In this document: positions 36,427 through 44,850 of the stretch, in pieces
Layout of the letters: each line of letters begins with the position of its first letter
How positions within the stretch are numbered: position 1 is the first letter of the stretch
Assembly (NCBI RefSeq): GCF_027359925.1
Contig: NZ_CP114767.1
Span: 3,348,001 to 3,412,000, forward strand
From: Hymenobacter canadensis
Lineage (GTDB): Bacteria; Bacteroidota; Bacteroidia; Cytophagales; Hymenobacteraceae
Length of the DNA: 64,000 nucleotides
Direction: 5' to 3'
Notes under the pieces: generated by a model
The model's input: the letters and a program-made list of their open reading frames with translations, nothing else
Told to the model about the DNA's origin: nothing
Databases searched by the model: none
Made by a program: the position numbers and the translations under genes

Positions 36427-37821
36427 CTAGGGCTGCACCGGGGGCACCGGCACCACCGGCGGCTGGATGTTGTAGCGGCGGTTGAACTCGGCCACGGTTT
36501 CGGAACTCACGTTGCGCTTGGTCACCACGACCATCACGCCATCCGCGGCGCCGACGCCAAAAACACTGGTGGCGTCGGGCCCCTTCACCACGTTCACACT
36601 GGCAATGGTGCGGCGGTTGAGGGCATTGATGGCCTGCTGGGTGGAAGGCTGGCCGTCGAGGAAGTACAGGCTGGGCTTGGCATTCGACACGGTTGGGTCC
36701 AGCACGATGCTGTACTGCTGCATGAAAGCCTTCACCTCTGCCGAATTTTTGTTCTGCTTCGTGATGACGAGAATAGCGCCGTCAGCGGCCTCAGCGCCAA
36801 ACGCTTTGACAGCAGCCTCGCCTTTCAGCACGTTCATGCTCTCAATGGCTTTGGGGTCTAGTTTGCTCAGCTCGCTTTCAGCAACCCGCTTGCCATCCAC
36901 AAAATAAAGAGGCGCGGCAGTCCGGCTGGTCTGCTGTGGCTCTGCAGCAGTAGCCTGGGTGGCGGCGGTGGTCAGGAGCAGGCCCAAGGCTACGGGCAGC
37001 ACAGCAGCGTAGCGCAACAGCTGGCGCCGGGCGGAAGGACGGGAATTCATCATACGGATACGGTTTTTGAGGATGATAAAGGAAAAAGGCGTGACTAAAG
37101 CCGGGCCGGCGGCCAGCGTACTGAGCCGGACCAGACTGTATTGATACTGTTTCGGGGCCAGCTGGCTTTCGTGCAGCACGGCGGCATCGGCAATGAACTC
37201 CAGGTTTTCCTGGGTGGCACGCAGCCACAGCCAGGCCGCCGGACTGGCCCAGGCCAGCACCCGGTGCAGGTGGCCCAGCAGCACATCCAGCGTGTGGGCC
37301 TGGCGCACGTGCACCTGCTCGTGCAGCAACACCACCGGCAGCTCAGTGGGCGCGTGGTGGGCCGGGTTGAGGTAGATGGCGCGCCCAAACGAAAACGGAC
37401 TCACCTCCCCCATCACCGCCCGAAACCGCACGCCTGCCGCCTCCGCCGGCCGGGAAGCCCGGTGCAACCGCCACAGTGAGGCAACCTGCACCAACAGTTG
37501 CAGCAGCAGCACCGTCGCGCCCAGGCCGTAGGCGGCCAGCAGCCACGCGCCATAGTCGAGGCCAGAAGCAGCCGGAGCGGCCACGCCGGCCGCAGCAGGC
37601 CAGGCGGTCAGCACTTGCGCCAGCGGCGCGGCCGGGGCCACGGCGGGCCGCAGCCAGCCCAGATCCAGCAATGGGTAAACGGCCGCCAGAGCCAGCGCCG
37701 CCAGCAGATAACCTCGGTTGAGCTGGTGAAACGTGAGCCGGCGCAACAGCCCGTAGTACACGGCCAGCAACAGCAGCAGCGCCCCCTGCATTTGCAGCAG
37801 ATACAGAAGCAGCGCAGGCAT
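36427..37821 (-). CDS. BlaR1-type M56 family metallopeptidase with two TonB-plug-like repeats
   Basis: 464 residues. Four N-terminal membrane segments surround a cytoplasmic zinc peptidase with LLHEQVHVRQAH (HExxH at ~167) and the Glu-containing LEFIADAAV. After a further membrane segment (LLRYAAVLPVALGLLLTTAA), two homologous periplasmic repeats follow: PLYFVDGKRVAESELSKLDP ... GAILVITK and SLYFLDGQPSTQQAINALNR ... GVMVVVTK. These resemble the plug motif of TonB-dependent receptors. As in BlaR1-BlaI, it probably senses an envelope signal and cleaves the repressor encoded just upstream, which it overlaps by one base (TGATG). Confidence 0.92.
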   Translation of the reverse strand: MPALLLYLLQMQGALLLLLAVYYGLLRRLTFHQLNRGYLLAALALAAVYPLLDLGWLRPAVAPAAPLAQVLTAWPAAAGVAAPAASGLDYGAWLLAAYGLGATVLLLQLLVQVASLWRLHRASRPAEAAGVRFRAVMGEVSPFSFGRAIYLNPAHHAPTELPVVLLHEQVHVRQAHTLDVLLGHLHRVLAWASPAAWLWLRATQENLEFIADAAVLHESQLAPKQYQYSLVRLSTLAAGPALVTPFSFIILKNRIRMMNSRPSARRQLLRYAAVLPVALGLLLTTAATQATAAEPQQTSRTAAPLYFVDGKRVAESELSKLDPKAIESMNVLKGEAAVKAFGAEAADGAILVITKQNKNSAEVKAFMQQYSIVLDPTVSNAKPSLYFLDGQPSTQQAINALNRRTIASVNVVKGPDATSVFGVGAADGVMVVVTKRNVSSETVAEFNRRYNIQPPVVPVPPVQP

Positions 37822-38189
37822 CAGGGCCGGGTTTTGCGGTTTTCAATCATGTCGATGATGTCCTGCAGCTCCTCGGGGCTGATTTTCTGTTCCTGGGCGA
37901 AGAACGACACCAGTTCCTTATAGGAATTGCGGAAGTAGTCGCCCACGAAGGTGCCCAGGAAGCGCCGCCGGTATTCCTCGGCCGTGACGCTGGGCACGAA
38001 CCGGAAGGTGTTGCCCAGCTTGCGGCTGGTCAGGTAGTTTTTGCGCTCCAGGTTGCGCACCGTGGAGGCCAGCGTGGTGTAGGGCGGGCGTGGCTCGGGC
38101 AGTAGCTCCAGCACTTCCTTGATGAAGCCGCCGCCCAGCTGCCAGAAGCCCCGCATGGCCTCTTCCTCGGGTTGAGTTAATCGTTCCAT
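37821..38189 (-). CDS. BlaI/MecI-type transcriptional repressor
   Basis: 122 residues. A winged helix typical of BlaI/MecI: MERLTQPEEEAMRGFWQLGG, YTTLASTVRNLERKNYLTSR (recognition helix and wing), then the dimerisation helices RRRFLGTFVGDYFRNSYKEL. It should repress its own operon and be cleaved by the M56 peptidase. Two dyads of TTACGAA/TTCGTAA type sit immediately upstream of its start codon. Translationally coupled to the peptidase gene. Confidence 0.93.
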   Translation of the reverse strand: MERLTQPEEEAMRGFWQLGGGFIKEVLELLPEPRPPYTTLASTVRNLERKNYLTSRKLGNTFRFVPSVTAEEYRRRFLGTFVGDYFRNSYKELVSFFAQEQKISPEELQDIIDMIENRKTRP

Positions 38190-38196
38190 TCTCCTA

Positions 38197-38231
38197 TTAC
38201 GAACTTTTCGTAATTCTACGAATAAATCGTA
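38197..38231 (-). promoter_or_regulatory. Two operator dyads for the BlaI-type repressor
   Basis: TTACGAA CTT TTCGTAA (38197-38213) is a perfect dyad. TACGA ATAAA TCGTA (38217-38231) is a second with the same half-site. They begin 8 bases upstream of the repressor ATG, the position expected for autorepression. Confidence 0.75.
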
Positions 38232-38273
38232 TTGCTTGGTTGTCAGCGAGAATAGTTTTTTTCACAAGAAAAC

Positions 38274-38308
38274 AGAAAGGCCGCCTGCACAGTGCAGGCG
38301 GCCTTTCT
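38274..38308. terminator. Perfect palindromic hairpin
   Basis: AGAAAGGCCGCCTGCAC, central A, GTGCAGGCGGCCTTTCT: 17-base perfect arms. It is upstream of the BlaI gene and could end rightward or leftward transcription. Confidence 0.8.
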
Positions 38309-38354
38309 TGCCTTGATGCCCTTGTGGCAGAAGGGCACTGGCTCAGCGGCTGTT

Positions 38355-38466
38355 GAACGGTGTAGAGACGCGACACTTCGCGTCTCGTCGTTGAACGACC
38401 GGAATCTTGCCAGACAAATAACATCAGCAACGACGAGACGCGAAGTGTCGCGTCTCTACACCGTTC
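38355..38466. repeat. Perfect 39-base inverted repeat with self-palindromic arms
   Basis: The left arm 38355-38393 (GAACGGTGTAGAGACGCGAC, then ACTTCGCGTCTCGTCGTTG) and right arm 38428-38466 are exact complements around a 34-base spacer. Each arm itself contains the hairpin GAGACGCGA CACT TCGCGTCTC. It resembles a REP doublet. Confidence 0.93.
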
Positions 38467-38550
38467 CCAAAATCACCCTTCACCAATCACCATCAGCACA
38501 CAGCAACCGGCCCGACGGCTTCAACAGCCGCCGGACCGGGACGTTCTATG

Positions 38551-40677
38551 CTACCAGATGTTGGCGCGCACGTTCTGGGCGCGGACCATTTTGGCGTCTT
38601 CCTTGCAGCCGAAGGCCTCGTAGAACTGGGGCATGTTCATGAGTGGGCCGTTGGTGCGGTACTGGGCCGGGGAGTGCGAGTCGGTGAGGACCTGCTGGCG
38701 GATGTATTCGGGGCGGGCGTTGGTGCGCCACACCTGGGCCCAACCCAGGAAGAAGCGCTGCTCGGGCGTGAAGCCGTCGTAGCGGGGGCGCGGGTTGCTG
38801 CCGTATTTCTTCTGCAGTTCCTTTTCCAGGGCCGAGTAGGCCAGGGCGAGGCCGCCGAAGTCGGCCAGGTTTTCGCCCATCGTGAGCTTACCGTTCACGA
38901 ACACCGAATCCAGGGGCTGGAAGGCCGAGTATTGGGCGCCCACCATGTCGGCGCGCTTCGTGAATTCGGCCGCATCTTCCTTGGTCCACCAGTCGCGCAG
39001 GTTACCCTGGGCATCCGACTGCCGGCCCCGGTCGTCGAAGCCGTGGGTGATTTCGTGGCCAATAACTGCGCCCATGCCGCCGTAGTTTACCGCGTCGTCG
39101 GCCTTAGGGTCGAAGAACGGCGGCTGCATGATGCCGGCCGGAAACACGATTTCGTTGAGCGAGGAGTTGTAGTAGGCATTCACCGTGGGCGGGGTCATGC
39201 CCCACACTTCGCGGTCAATCGGCTTGCCGTAGCGGCTCAGGTTGTCCTTCGACTCCCACTCGCGGGCGGCCAGCACATTTTTCAGGTACGATTCGCGGCT
39301 CATCGAGAGGGCCGAATAGTCCTTCCATTTGTCAGGGTAGCCGATTTTGACGGTGAAGGAGTTGAGCTTCTTGATGGCTTCCTCCTTAGTGGCGGCGCTC
39401 ATCCACTCTAGGCCGCGGATATGCTCGCCCATGGCTTCCTTGATGTTGGCCACCATTTGCTGAGCCTTCACCTTGGTTTCGGGCGCGAAGGCCTTGTCCA
39501 CATAGAGCTGGCCGAAGGCTTCGCCCAGCGCGCCATCGGTGGCGCGAAGCATGCGCTTCCAGCGAGGCTGCTGCTGCTTGGCGCCGCTCAGCACCTGCTG
39601 GAACCGGAAGCTCTCGTCGCCAAACGACTGCGGCAGCGCCGACATCAGCGACGAGGTGAGGTGCCAGCGCAGGTAGGTTTTCCAGTCGCCGAGGGGCTCC
39701 TGCTTGAGGGCCGTGCTGGCTTCCTGCAGGAACTCGGGCTGGCCCACAATCACCTCTTTAGCCGAGTTGAGGCCCAAAGCGGGCAGCATCACGGGCAGCC
39801 CCAGGTTGGGGTATTTCTGGGCGGCTTCGGCCACCGTCATCTTGTTGTAGTTGGCGTACGGGTCGCGCAGGGCTACGCGGTCCTTGCTGGCTTTGGCGAG
39901 CCGGGTTTCGAGGCGCAGCACCGTAGCAGCGCTTTTGGCGGCCACGGCCGGGCTCTCACCCAGCATCTTGAACGTGTTGGTAAGGTAGGTGGTGTAGGCC
40001 GTGCGGATGGTTTTGGAGCGGGCATCATCCTTGAGGTAGTAGTCCCGGTCGGGCAGGCTGAGGCCGCCCTGGCTGAGGTAGAGGGCGTACTCGTCGCTCT
40101 TTTTGCGGTCCTGGTTCACGCCCAGTCCGAACACCGAGCGGGTTTGCAGACGCTGAGCGCGCACCAGCTCGATTTGCAGCCCGCGCAAGTCTTTCACCGC
40201 GTTGATGCGGGCCAGTTCTGGCTGCAGGTACTTCAGGCCGGCTTTGTCGATGGCCATGGAGTCCATGGCCGTGGCGTAATAGTCGCCAACTTTCTGCAGG
40301 TTGGTGCCCTTGGCGGCGGTTTTGTTGGCGGCCGAAGTTTCCAGAATCTGGCGCATCACGGCCTCATTCTGGTTGATGAGCCCGTTCCAGGAGCTCCAGC
40401 GCGACTCGGCGGCCGGAATCGGGTTGTTCTTCAGCCAGGTGCCCGAAGCGTATTGGAAGAAGTCGTCGCAGGGATTTACCGACTTATCAATATTGGCCGG
40501 ATCAATACCGACGCCGGGCAGTACCGGGCCGAGCTGGGCCGTGGCCGTAGCATCAGTCGTAGCCGGCGTAGCGGCGGGCGTGGTGGCGGTGGTAGCAGGC
40601 GTACTGGCCGCACAGCCGGCCAGGGCCATGCCGGCTGCCGTGCCCAGGGAGAGCAGGAAGGTGCGTTGTGGGGTCAT
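38551..40677 (-). CDS. M13 (neprilysin/PepO) family metallopeptidase, lipoprotein, copy 1
   Basis: 708 residues from ATG at complement 40675-40677 (MTPQRTFLLSLGTAAGMALA, lipobox ALAGC). The N-terminal M13 lobe starts near SVNPCDDFFQYASGTWLK. Catalytic residues: VIGHEITHGFDDRG (HExxH at ~540), ENLADFGGL (zinc Glu), and the substrate-backbone motif NAYYNSSLNEIVFPAG. It ends VRANIW, as the family usually ends in xxW. It is an envelope endopeptidase probably acting on peptides. The second M13 gene lies 216 bases upstream on the same strand, so this is a tandem duplication. Confidence 0.95.
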   Translation of the reverse strand: MTPQRTFLLSLGTAAGMALAGCAASTPATTATTPAATPATTDATATAQLGPVLPGVGIDPANIDKSVNPCDDFFQYASGTWLKNNPIPAAESRWSSWNGLINQNEAVMRQILETSAANKTAAKGTNLQKVGDYYATAMDSMAIDKAGLKYLQPELARINAVKDLRGLQIELVRAQRLQTRSVFGLGVNQDRKKSDEYALYLSQGGLSLPDRDYYLKDDARSKTIRTAYTTYLTNTFKMLGESPAVAAKSAATVLRLETRLAKASKDRVALRDPYANYNKMTVAEAAQKYPNLGLPVMLPALGLNSAKEVIVGQPEFLQEASTALKQEPLGDWKTYLRWHLTSSLMSALPQSFGDESFRFQQVLSGAKQQQPRWKRMLRATDGALGEAFGQLYVDKAFAPETKVKAQQMVANIKEAMGEHIRGLEWMSAATKEEAIKKLNSFTVKIGYPDKWKDYSALSMSRESYLKNVLAAREWESKDNLSRYGKPIDREVWGMTPPTVNAYYNSSLNEIVFPAGIMQPPFFDPKADDAVNYGGMGAVIGHEITHGFDDRGRQSDAQGNLRDWWTKEDAAEFTKRADMVGAQYSAFQPLDSVFVNGKLTMGENLADFGGLALAYSALEKELQKKYGSNPRPRYDGFTPEQRFFLGWAQVWRTNARPEYIRQQVLTDSHSPAQYRTNGPLMNMPQFYEAFGCKEDAKMVRAQNVRANIW

Positions 40678-40722
40678 TGGTGGGGGGATGAAGGTTGTGG
40701 GAGAAGTTGGAATTAGGAGAAG

Positions 40723-40882
40723 AAAGAACGTCATGCAGAGGTGCAGCCGAAGCATCTCGTGTGCTGACGTTGCTTCACTAGCCCAGGGTTTAAACCCTGG
40801 GCTACGGAGCGGTTGCCGTTCGACGATTTAACAACATCAGCACGCGAGATGCTTCGCTCCGCTCAGCATGACGTTCTTTTTA
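40723..40882. repeat. Nested inverted element between the M13 genes
   Basis: Outer arms AAAGAACGTCATGCAGAGG and TCAGCATGACGTTCTTTT enclose second arms (GAAGCATCTCGTGTGCTGA and ATCAGCACGCGAGATGCTTC). At the centre is the palindrome GCCCAGGGTTTAAACCCTGGGC (40781-40802), which belongs to the metH-end family. One repeat type appears inserted in another. Confidence 0.88.
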
Positions 40883-40893
40883 TGTGCTTCCGG

Positions 40894-42996
40894 CTACCAA
40901 ATCACCGCCCGCTCGGCATCCGGGCGGACCATTTTCTGGCCGGGCGTGCAGCCGAAGGCCTGGTAGAACTCGGGCATGTTCATGAGGGGGCCGATGGTGC
41001 GGTACTGGCCGGGCGAGTGGGGGTCGGTGAGGATTTGCTGGCGCAGGGCTTCGGGGCGAATGTTCTGGCGGCGCAGCTGGGCCCAGCTCAGGAAGAAGCG
41101 CTGCTCGGGCGTGAAGCCGTCGATGAGCGGGCGGTTGCCTTTGCCGTACTGCTTGTCGAGCTGCTTCTGGAGGGCGGCGTACACGATGGTGAGGCCGGCA
41201 AAGTCAGCCAGGTTTTCGCCCATCGTGAGCTTGCCGTTCACGTACACCGAATCCAAAGGCGAGAAGGCCGAGTACTGGGTGCCCACCACGGCGGCGCGCT
41301 TCGTGAATTCGGCCGCGTCGGCGGGCGTCCACCAGTCGCGCAGGTTGCCTTCCGAGTCGTACTGCCGGCCCGAGTCGTCGAAACCGTGGGTCATTTCGTG
41401 GCCCATCACCCCGCCAATGGCGCCGTAGTTTACCGCGTCGTCGGCTTCGGGGTCGAAGAACGGCGGTTGCAGGTAGCCGGCCGGGAACACAATTTCGTTC
41501 ATCGGCGGGCTGTAGTAGGCGTTGATGGTAGGCGGCGTCATGCTCCACTCATTGCGGTCAATGGGTCCGCCGAACTTCTTCACGTTCTGCTGGTAGCCCC
41601 ACTGGCGCGCCGCCAGCACGTTTTTCAGGTACGATTCGCGCGAAATGTTCAGCGCCGAGTAGTCCTTCCACTTGTCGGGGTAGCCGATTTTCACGCGCAG
41701 AGCGCTGAGCTTCTTGAGTGCTTCCTGCTTGGTGGCGGCGCTCATCCAGGTGTTGGTCTGGATGTGCTCGGCCATCGACTCGCGGATGTTGGCCAGCATA
41801 TCCAGCGCCTTCTGCTTGGCGGCGGGCGAAAACGCCTGGTCCACATACAGCTGCCCGAAGGCTTCGCCCAAAGTGCCATCGGTGGCCGAAAGCATGCGTT
41901 TCCAGCGGGTGGGCTGCTGCTTGGCCCCGCTCTGCACCTGCGCAAACCGGAACGCCTCGTCACTAAACGCCTGGGGCAAGGCCGCCGGCACCGACGACAC
42001 CAGCTGCCAGCTCAGATAGGTTTTCAGGTCGGCCAGCGGCTCCTCTTTCAGCACCGCGCTGACTTCCTTGAAGAACTCGGGCTGGCCCACAATCACCTCC
42101 TGGGCCGCACCCAGGCCGTTGCGCTTCAGCAAAGCCGAGGGCTGCAGGTTAGCAAACTGCTTATCGGCCTCAGCCACCGTCATCTTATTATAGCTGGCGT
42201 ACGGGTCACGCAGCGACACCCGGTCTTTGCTGGCGCGGGCCAGGCGGGTTTCCACGCGCACTACCGTGGCGGCCTTGGCGGCGGCCGTAGCCTCGGCATC
42301 ACCGAGCAGCTTGAAGATGTTGGTGAGGTAGGTGACGTAGGCGGCGCGCACGGTTTTGGACCGGGCGTCGTCCTTGAGGTAATAGTCCCGGTCGGGCATG
42401 CCGAGGCCGCCCTGGCTCATGTTTACGGCATATACCGAGCTGTTTTTGCGGTCGGGCGTGACGCCGGCCCGGAAGAACGCGCCGGTGCCCAGCGTCTGCT
42501 GGCGGGCAACTTCGGTGAGCAGGCCGGGCCGGTCTTTCACGGCCGCAATGCGGGCCAGCTCGGGCTTGAGGTAGGTCAGGCCAGCTTTTTCCAGGCCCAC
42601 CGAGTCCATGCCGACGGCGTAGTAGTCGCCCACTTTCTGGCGGTTCGAGCCGGGGGTGGCGGCGCGGTCGGCGGCGGCATCTTCTAGGATGCGGCGCAGG
42701 GTGGCCTGGGTCCGGTCGTTGAGCTCGTTGCGCGGGGCCCAGCTGCTGGCATAGGCCGGAATGGGGTTATTCTTCAGCCAGTTGCCCCCCGAAAACCGGA
42801 AGAAGTCCTCGCACGCCGACACCGAGCGGTCCACGTCCTGGGGGTTGATGCTGCGGCCGCCGCTGACAGAGGCCACAGCAGTGGCGGGAGGCGTGGCAGT
42901 AGTGCTGGTGGCGGCGGGCTGGGTGGTGGCGCAGCCGGCCAGCGCCAGCAGCAGGGCCGCCGCGCCGGCCCGGTTGGGAGCAGAAAGGTGTTTCAT
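40894..42996 (-). CDS. M13 (neprilysin/PepO) family metallopeptidase, lipoprotein, copy 2
   Basis: 700 residues. Lipoprotein signal MKHLSAPNRAGAAALLLALA with lipobox ALAGC. Conserved M13 start VSACEDFFRFSGGNWLK, catalytic VMGHEMTHGFDDSG (HExxH at ~530), ENLADFAGL, NAYYSPPMNEIVFPAG, and C-terminal ERAVIW. It is clearly homologous along its length to the downstream copy, with divergence mostly in the first 250 residues, so specificity may differ. Both copies keep all catalytic residues. Confidence 0.95.
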   Translation of the reverse strand: MKHLSAPNRAGAAALLLALAGCATTQPAATSTTATPPATAVASVSGGRSINPQDVDRSVSACEDFFRFSGGNWLKNNPIPAYASSWAPRNELNDRTQATLRRILEDAAADRAATPGSNRQKVGDYYAVGMDSVGLEKAGLTYLKPELARIAAVKDRPGLLTEVARQQTLGTGAFFRAGVTPDRKNSSVYAVNMSQGGLGMPDRDYYLKDDARSKTVRAAYVTYLTNIFKLLGDAEATAAAKAATVVRVETRLARASKDRVSLRDPYASYNKMTVAEADKQFANLQPSALLKRNGLGAAQEVIVGQPEFFKEVSAVLKEEPLADLKTYLSWQLVSSVPAALPQAFSDEAFRFAQVQSGAKQQPTRWKRMLSATDGTLGEAFGQLYVDQAFSPAAKQKALDMLANIRESMAEHIQTNTWMSAATKQEALKKLSALRVKIGYPDKWKDYSALNISRESYLKNVLAARQWGYQQNVKKFGGPIDRNEWSMTPPTINAYYSPPMNEIVFPAGYLQPPFFDPEADDAVNYGAIGGVMGHEMTHGFDDSGRQYDSEGNLRDWWTPADAAEFTKRAAVVGTQYSAFSPLDSVYVNGKLTMGENLADFAGLTIVYAALQKQLDKQYGKGNRPLIDGFTPEQRFFLSWAQLRRQNIRPEALRQQILTDPHSPGQYRTIGPLMNMPEFYQAFGCTPGQKMVRPDAERAVIW

Positions 42997-43070
42997 GCAG
43001 CGAAATACAGAGTAGGCTTCGCCTAAGGTCGCACCGCGCCGGGAAAGGTTGCGGGCCTCTGTCCATCAAC

Positions 43071-43143
43071 CTGATTAAAAGGCAAAAGCGCGACTGAAAA
43101 CCCACTCCGGGTTTTCAGTCGCGCTTTTGCCTTTTAATCAGGA
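43071..43143. terminator. Perfect 34-base hairpin
   Basis: CCTGATTAAAAGGCAAAAGC, then GCGACTGAAAACCC (43071-43104) is exactly complementary to 43110-43143, leaving a 5-base loop (ACTCC). It lies 14 bases after the stop of the gene at 43157 on the minus strand and ahead of the M13 gene. It is far longer than a normal terminator. Confidence 0.9.
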
Positions 43144-43156
43144 AACTATCCTGCCG

Positions 43157-43579
43157 CTACACCTTGCTTTGCTCGGCCTGCAGCCAGGCAATGGCCTCGC
43201 CTTCGTCGGTAAACTGGGCCGACATGGCGTGGCCAGTGTCGGGGTGCCGCAGCTCCGGAAACGGGGACGAATCGGTGGAGGCCAGCAGCTGATGCGGGGC
43301 CAGCAGGAAGGCCACCCGGATTTCGCGGCCCAGCTTCTCCAGCGCCTGCCGGGGCGCGTTTTGGTTTACCCAGTTGGTGATTTCGTGCGTCGTCCGAAAC
43401 CGCCGCCGGGCATCGAGCAGCCAGAACCGGCAGTTGGCGGCGGCGGCGGCCTGAAACAGCTGCACGTAGTTCTGCTTCACCTCCTCGGCCAGACTGATTT
43501 CCACCAGCCACCGGCCCACCAGAATATCCAGGTCGGGGCGGTAGAGAATGGGGAAGTCAGGCGTCGAGAAGTCTTGCAT
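43157..43579 (-). CDS. STAS-like protein of a local three-member family (copy 2)
   Basis: 140 residues from ATG at complement 43577-43579 (MQDFSTPDFPILYRPDLDIL). It shares with the copies at 35.9 and 47.9 kb: YRPDL, then GRW, then YVQLFQAAAAANCRFWLLDA, RRRFRTTHEITNWVNQN, VAFLLAPHQLL, and C-terminal FTDEGEAIAWLQAEQ. The strand-turn WLLDARRR and the C-terminal DEGEA.WL are the most constant parts. It is followed by a 34-base perfect hairpin. Function unknown. Confidence 0.75.
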   Translation of the reverse strand: MQDFSTPDFPILYRPDLDILVGRWLVEISLAEEVKQNYVQLFQAAAAANCRFWLLDARRRFRTTHEITNWVNQNAPRQALEKLGREIRVAFLLAPHQLLASTDSSPFPELRHPDTGHAMSAQFTDEGEAIAWLQAEQSKV

Positions 43580-43634
43580 CAGACAAAGGTACAGTACAGA
43601 AAGCAGGTACGGGCCGGCCCGCTGCGGCACCCGC

Positions 43635-44708
43635 CTACAGCCGCGGCTTGGCCCGCACGTACTGGTTGGGCCAGGCAATATCAGTGCCCAACTCGTGCGC
43701 CGCGTGCAGCGGGAAATAGGCGTCGCGCAAGGATTCCCGGGCCAGCAGCACCAAGTCGGCTTGGCCGCTGGCAATGATGGCTTCGGCCTGCTGCGCGTCG
43801 GTGATGAGGCCGACGGCCCCGGTAGGCAGGCCGGTTTCGCGGCGCACCTGCTCGGCAAATTCCACCTGGTAGCCGGGGCCCACGGGAATATCAGCTTTGG
43901 CCACGTTGCCGCCGGTGGAGCAGTCCAGCAGATCCACGCCTTTATCTTTCAGGATGCCGGCCAGCTGCACGGTATCCTCGGCCGTCCAGCCGCCCTCGGT
44001 CCAGTCGGTGGCCGACACGCGCACCAGCAGCGGCAGGTGCTCAGGCAGCACGGCGCGGGTGGCGTCCACTACTTCCAGCAGCAGCCGGATACGGTTTTCG
44101 AAGGAGCCGCCGTATTCGTCCTGGCGGTGGTTGCTCAGAGGCGAGAAGAACTCGTGCAGCAAGTAGCCGTGGGCGGCATGCAGCTCAATCACCTCGTAGC
44201 CCGCCTCCAAAGAGCGCAGCGTGGCCGCGCGGAAGTCGGCCACTACCTGCCCGATTTCGGCCACACTCAGGGCGTGGGGGGTGGGTTCGTCGGGCGTGAA
44301 GGGCTCGGCGCTGGGCGCTACGGTCTGCCAGCCGTGGGGCTCGGTGGGCAGGATAGCGTCGGCGCCTTCCCAGGGGTTGCGGTGACTGGCTTTGCGGCCG
44401 GCGTGGGCCAGCTGAATGCCCGCCACCGAGCCCTGGGCCTTGATAAAGTCGGTGATGCGGCGCAGAAACGGCACGTGCTCATCTTTCCAGATGCCCAGGT
44501 CGCCGGGCGTAATACGGCCTTCCGGCGACACGGCCGTGGCTTCCTGAATGATGAGGCTGGCCCCACCCACGGCCCGGCTGCCCAGGTGCACTAGGTGCCA
44601 GTCGTTGGCGAAGCCATCCTGGGCGCTGTACATGCACATGGGCGAAATAACTATCCGGTTGCGGAGCGTGATACCACGCAGCGCAAACGGCGAAAACAGA
44701 TCAGACAT
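43635..44708 (-). CDS. Old yellow enzyme family NADH:flavin oxidoreductase (YqjM/NamA-like)
   Basis: 357 residues. An FMN-binding TIM barrel of the OYE family: SPFALRGITLRNRIVISPMC, with the Cys of SPMCMYSA characteristic of the YqjM subclass. IQLAHAGRKAS, the active-site HAAHGYLLHEFFSP (His-xx-His), YGGSFENRIRLLLEVVDATR and the phosphate-binding GLITDAQQAE region follow. It reduces activated C=C bonds of enones using NADPH and probably serves in detoxification. Single gene, divergent from the pirin gene with a 142-base gap. Confidence 0.94.
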   Translation of the reverse strand: MSDLFSPFALRGITLRNRIVISPMCMYSAQDGFANDWHLVHLGSRAVGGASLIIQEATAVSPEGRITPGDLGIWKDEHVPFLRRITDFIKAQGSVAGIQLAHAGRKASHRNPWEGADAILPTEPHGWQTVAPSAEPFTPDEPTPHALSVAEIGQVVADFRAATLRSLEAGYEVIELHAAHGYLLHEFFSPLSNHRQDEYGGSFENRIRLLLEVVDATRAVLPEHLPLLVRVSATDWTEGGWTAEDTVQLAGILKDKGVDLLDCSTGGNVAKADIPVGPGYQVEFAEQVRRETGLPTGAVGLITDAQQAEAIIASGQADLVLLARESLRDAYFPLHAAHELGTDIAWPNQYVRAKPRL

Positions 44709-44850
44709 GATGAGGAGTTTTGGTCGGTACGAAGCCAGTAAACCCTTTCCGGGGCCGATAGGTTGCGCCGCGGCCGGGCCGCCGGAAACAAGTGCGCCCG
44801 TTTCCGGGTAGTGCTAGGCACCTGGCTTCCGCCACCTGTTCTCTTCCCCT

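Noticed and set aside
40813..42687. 624-codon plus-strand frame opposite the second M13 peptidase
   Set aside because: Antisense shadow with no recognisable motif; the minus-strand product has the full M13 catalytic set.
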